A stretch of DNA of 64,000 nt from Hydrogenophaga sp. (GTDB lineage: Bacteria > Pseudomonadota > Gammaproteobacteria > Burkholderiales > Burkholderiaceae_C), in NCBI RefSeq assembly GCF_019264445.1, contig NZ_JAHVAB010000021.1, forward strand, positions 1-64,000, written 5' to 3'. A model generated the notes under the pieces. That model was not told the DNA's origin and made no database searches. It saw only the letters and a list, made by a program, of their open reading frames with translations. Made by a program: the position numbers and the translations under genes. Below, piece after piece: positions 62,567 to 64,000 of the stretch (the first letter of the stretch is position 1; every line of letters starts with the position of its first letter).

Positions 62567-63555
62567 GGGGATACCAGTGAAGCGGTGCGCGTCAGCGAGG
62601 CATGCGCCTCGTCCATGAGCTCGCGCACGATGTCACGCAGGGGTTCGATGCGGTGGGCAAACGCGATAGAGGGGCCCAGAGACAGCATGCCGCGCTGCCA
62701 GTCGCCCAGGGCGTAGGCGTGATCGCGCGCCGTGCTGCCGCGAATGAGCTCACCGAAATCGGCATGGTCGCGCGCACCCGCGCGCTCGATTGCCTCGATC
62801 TGGCGTGCCGTGTCGTTGCGCAGCACGCGCCAGGTATTGCCGAGCGATTGCAGCAGTCGAACGGTGGAGTTTTCGTCGCAATCCAGCAGGTGCTCCTTGT
62901 AGGCGCGGTGGGTCTGGATTTCATCGCACACCAGAAAGCGGCTGCCGATCAACACGCCGTCCAGCCCCTGGGCCAGCACCGCCGCGATCTGGCGCCCGCG
63001 CCCGATACCGCCACCCAGCACCACAGGCACTTCGAATCGGTCCAGTGCCAGCGCGCCCATGAGCATGGTGGGAAGTTCGTTCGTGCCGGGATGCCCGCCC
63101 TCTTCCATGCCGACGAGCGCGATCGCATCGGCCCCCGCGCGCTCGGCCGACAACGCATGGCGGATGCTGGAGGCCTTGTGGACCACGATGGCGCCCGCGT
63201 CATGAAGTGCGGCGATCAGCGGTGTGGGGGCATAGCCGGCGGTTTCGAAATGGCGCACCCCCTGGCTCAGCGCCATCTCCATCCAGCGAAAGATGTCCGC
63301 GTTGGCTTCCGGGCGGCTTGAAAGCGTCAGGTTGACGCCGAACGGCTTGCCTTGCGTGAGCTCGGCGCATTGCTGCAGTGCCTGCGAGAAACCGGCATCA
63401 CTGGCGAACGAGCGCGGCGTGATGTAGCCCATGCAGCCAGCATTGACCAGGGCAGCCACGTAGGGCGCGTCGGACAGCCACATCAACCCGCCGCCCAGGA
63501 TCGGGTAGTCGATGCCGAGGAGTTGCGTGATGCGTGTGTGCATGGGGCTCGTCAT
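62563..63555 (-). CDS. nitronate monooxygenase-like FMN enzyme (2-nitropropane dioxygenase family)
   Basis: A 330-residue paralogue of the downstream gene. It opens with ITQLLGIDYPILGGGLMWLS. It has ALVGMEEGGHPGTNELPT (catalytic His region), VVLGGGIGRGRQIAAVLAQG and IGSRFLVCDE. Starts at 63555 and 63543 are both possible; there is no good ribosome-binding site, and the gene begins right after the CoA-transferase stop, so translational coupling is likely. Two different NMO-like enzymes may form a heteromeric or two-step system. Confidence 0.87.
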   Translation of the reverse strand: MTSPMHTRITQLLGIDYPILGGGLMWLSDAPYVAALVNAGCMGYITPRSFASDAGFSQALQQCAELTQGKPFGVNLTLSSRPEANADIFRWMEMALSQGVRHFETAGYAPTPLIAALHDAGAIVVHKASSIRHALSAERAGADAIALVGMEEGGHPGTNELPTMLMGALALDRFEVPVVLGGGIGRGRQIAAVLAQGLDGVLIGSRFLVCDEIQTHRAYKEHLLDCDENSTVRLLQSLGNTWRVLRNDTARQIEAIERAGARDHADFGELIRGSTARDHAYALGDWQRGMLSLGPSIAFAHRIEPLRDIVRELMDEAHASLTRTASLVSP

Positions 63556-63559
63556 GGCG

Positions 63560-64000
63560 CTACAGCGACGTGCTGCCCAGTGCGGGCGCCGCACCCAGCC
63601 GGCCCAAACCCATGCCGGCCAGTGGCACAGGGTAGCGCGCCAGTGGCATGTCGGTCCGGTGTGGCTCGAACTTGTCGCGTCGCGCGAAAGCAGGCGAGTC
63701 ACCCAGCCGGGCAGGCTCGACCACGGGTGCGACGGGCACGTCGTGCCGCTGCAGCAGATCAAAGGCTTCGCGGGCATCTCGTTGCATGAGCGCCTGGGCA
63801 ATGCTTCGGTTGATGGCCTCGGCGTGTTCCTTGCGCTGCTTGTGCGATGCGTACGCCGGCGCGCTGAAAGAAATGAGGTCGAGCGCAGTGCACAGACGTT
63901 GCCAGAAGTGGTCTTCCAGAGCGGCAACCGAGAGGTAGATGCCATCGCGGCATCGGAACGCACCGTAGGCCGGCTTGACCAGCGTGGCCGCACGCTGTGC
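63560..64000 (-). CDS. family III CoA-transferase, C-terminal part (runs off window)
   Basis: The last 146 residues of a CaiB/BaiF-type CoA-transferase, open to the window edge. Recognisable segments are KPAYGAFRCRDGIYLSVAAL (product-side conserved block), HAEAINRSIAQALMQRDARE and LLQRHDVPVAPVVEP. It is followed within five bases by the NMO pair, so the three form an operon that may activate and then oxidise or reduce an acid. The catalytic Asp lies outside the window. Confidence 0.87.
   Translation of the reverse strand, partial: AQRAATLVKPAYGAFRCRDGIYLSVAALEDHFWQRLCTALDLISFSAPAYASHKQRKEHAEAINRSIAQALMQRDAREAFDLLQRHDVPVAPVVEPARLGDSPAFARRDKFEPHRTDMPLARYPVPLAGMGLGRLGAAPALGSTSL

Overview
The window is GC-rich, gene-dense DNA from a betaproteobacterium, most likely a member of the Burkholderiales and probably Comamonadaceae. 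This is judged from the many orphan Bug-type (TctC-like) binding proteins, the LysR-heavy regulation, a Burkholderia-type porin and the large MHS transporter. I see no rRNA, tRNA, IS element, phage gene or CRISPR array. No stretch longer than about 300 bases lacks a gene; the longest gap is the divergent promoter region at 56683-56936. The content is a patchwork of small uptake-and-catabolism regulons, each with its own regulator, and many gene pairs overlap by ATGA.

Region 1 (1-7.4 kb): a TRAP binding protein and TetR regulator face a divergent coxG-coxM-coxS-coxL-type molybdenum hydroxylase operon. This operon continues into a lone F0 ATP-synthase c-subunit homologue and a Rossmann protein. 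Region 2 (7.3-18.7 kb): a LysR-type regulator with two helix-turn-helix domains, Bug binding proteins, a Tat-type metallo-beta-lactamase-fold hydrolase, a CoA-transferase/enoyl-CoA hydratase/quinone-oxidoreductase operon under a GntR regulator, and an MmgE/PrpD gene with its own Bug protein. Region 3 (18.8-27 kb): a LysR gene coupled to a BciA-type 8-vinyl reductase homologue, then a TRAP transporter-dehydrogenase-RraA-PfkB operon under a GntR/FCD regulator. Region 4 (27-36.5 kb): a Rieske oxygenase with a MarR regulator, a complete RND efflux set, and an alpha/beta-hydrolase relative lacking its nucleophile. Region 5 (36.5-41.4 kb): an NAD locus in which an NAD-kinase-like protein and an SPFH protein are divergent from an NrtR-type regulator, nicotinamidase and nicotinate phosphoribosyltransferase, across two palindromic operators. 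Region 6 (41.5-45.7 kb): an MHS transporter with an extra periplasmic domain, a NodD-like LysR gene and an AraC regulator.

Region 7 (45.7-60.1 kb) is the most striking. A twelve-gene minus-strand operon interleaves a SsuABC/TauABC-type importer with a split molybdenum hydroxylase, an SDR dehydrogenase, a LigAB-type extradiol dioxygenase and two alpha/beta hydrolases. Divergent from it are a beta-keto acid cleavage enzyme, a FAD monooxygenase, a second CoxG and an internally deleted porin. Together they look like a complete import, hydroxylation, ring-cleavage and hydrolysis pathway for an unidentified aromatic or N-heteroaromatic compound. Region 8 (60.2-64 kb): an MFS permease, two tandem nitronate monooxygenases and the 3' part of a family III CoA-transferase that runs off the window.
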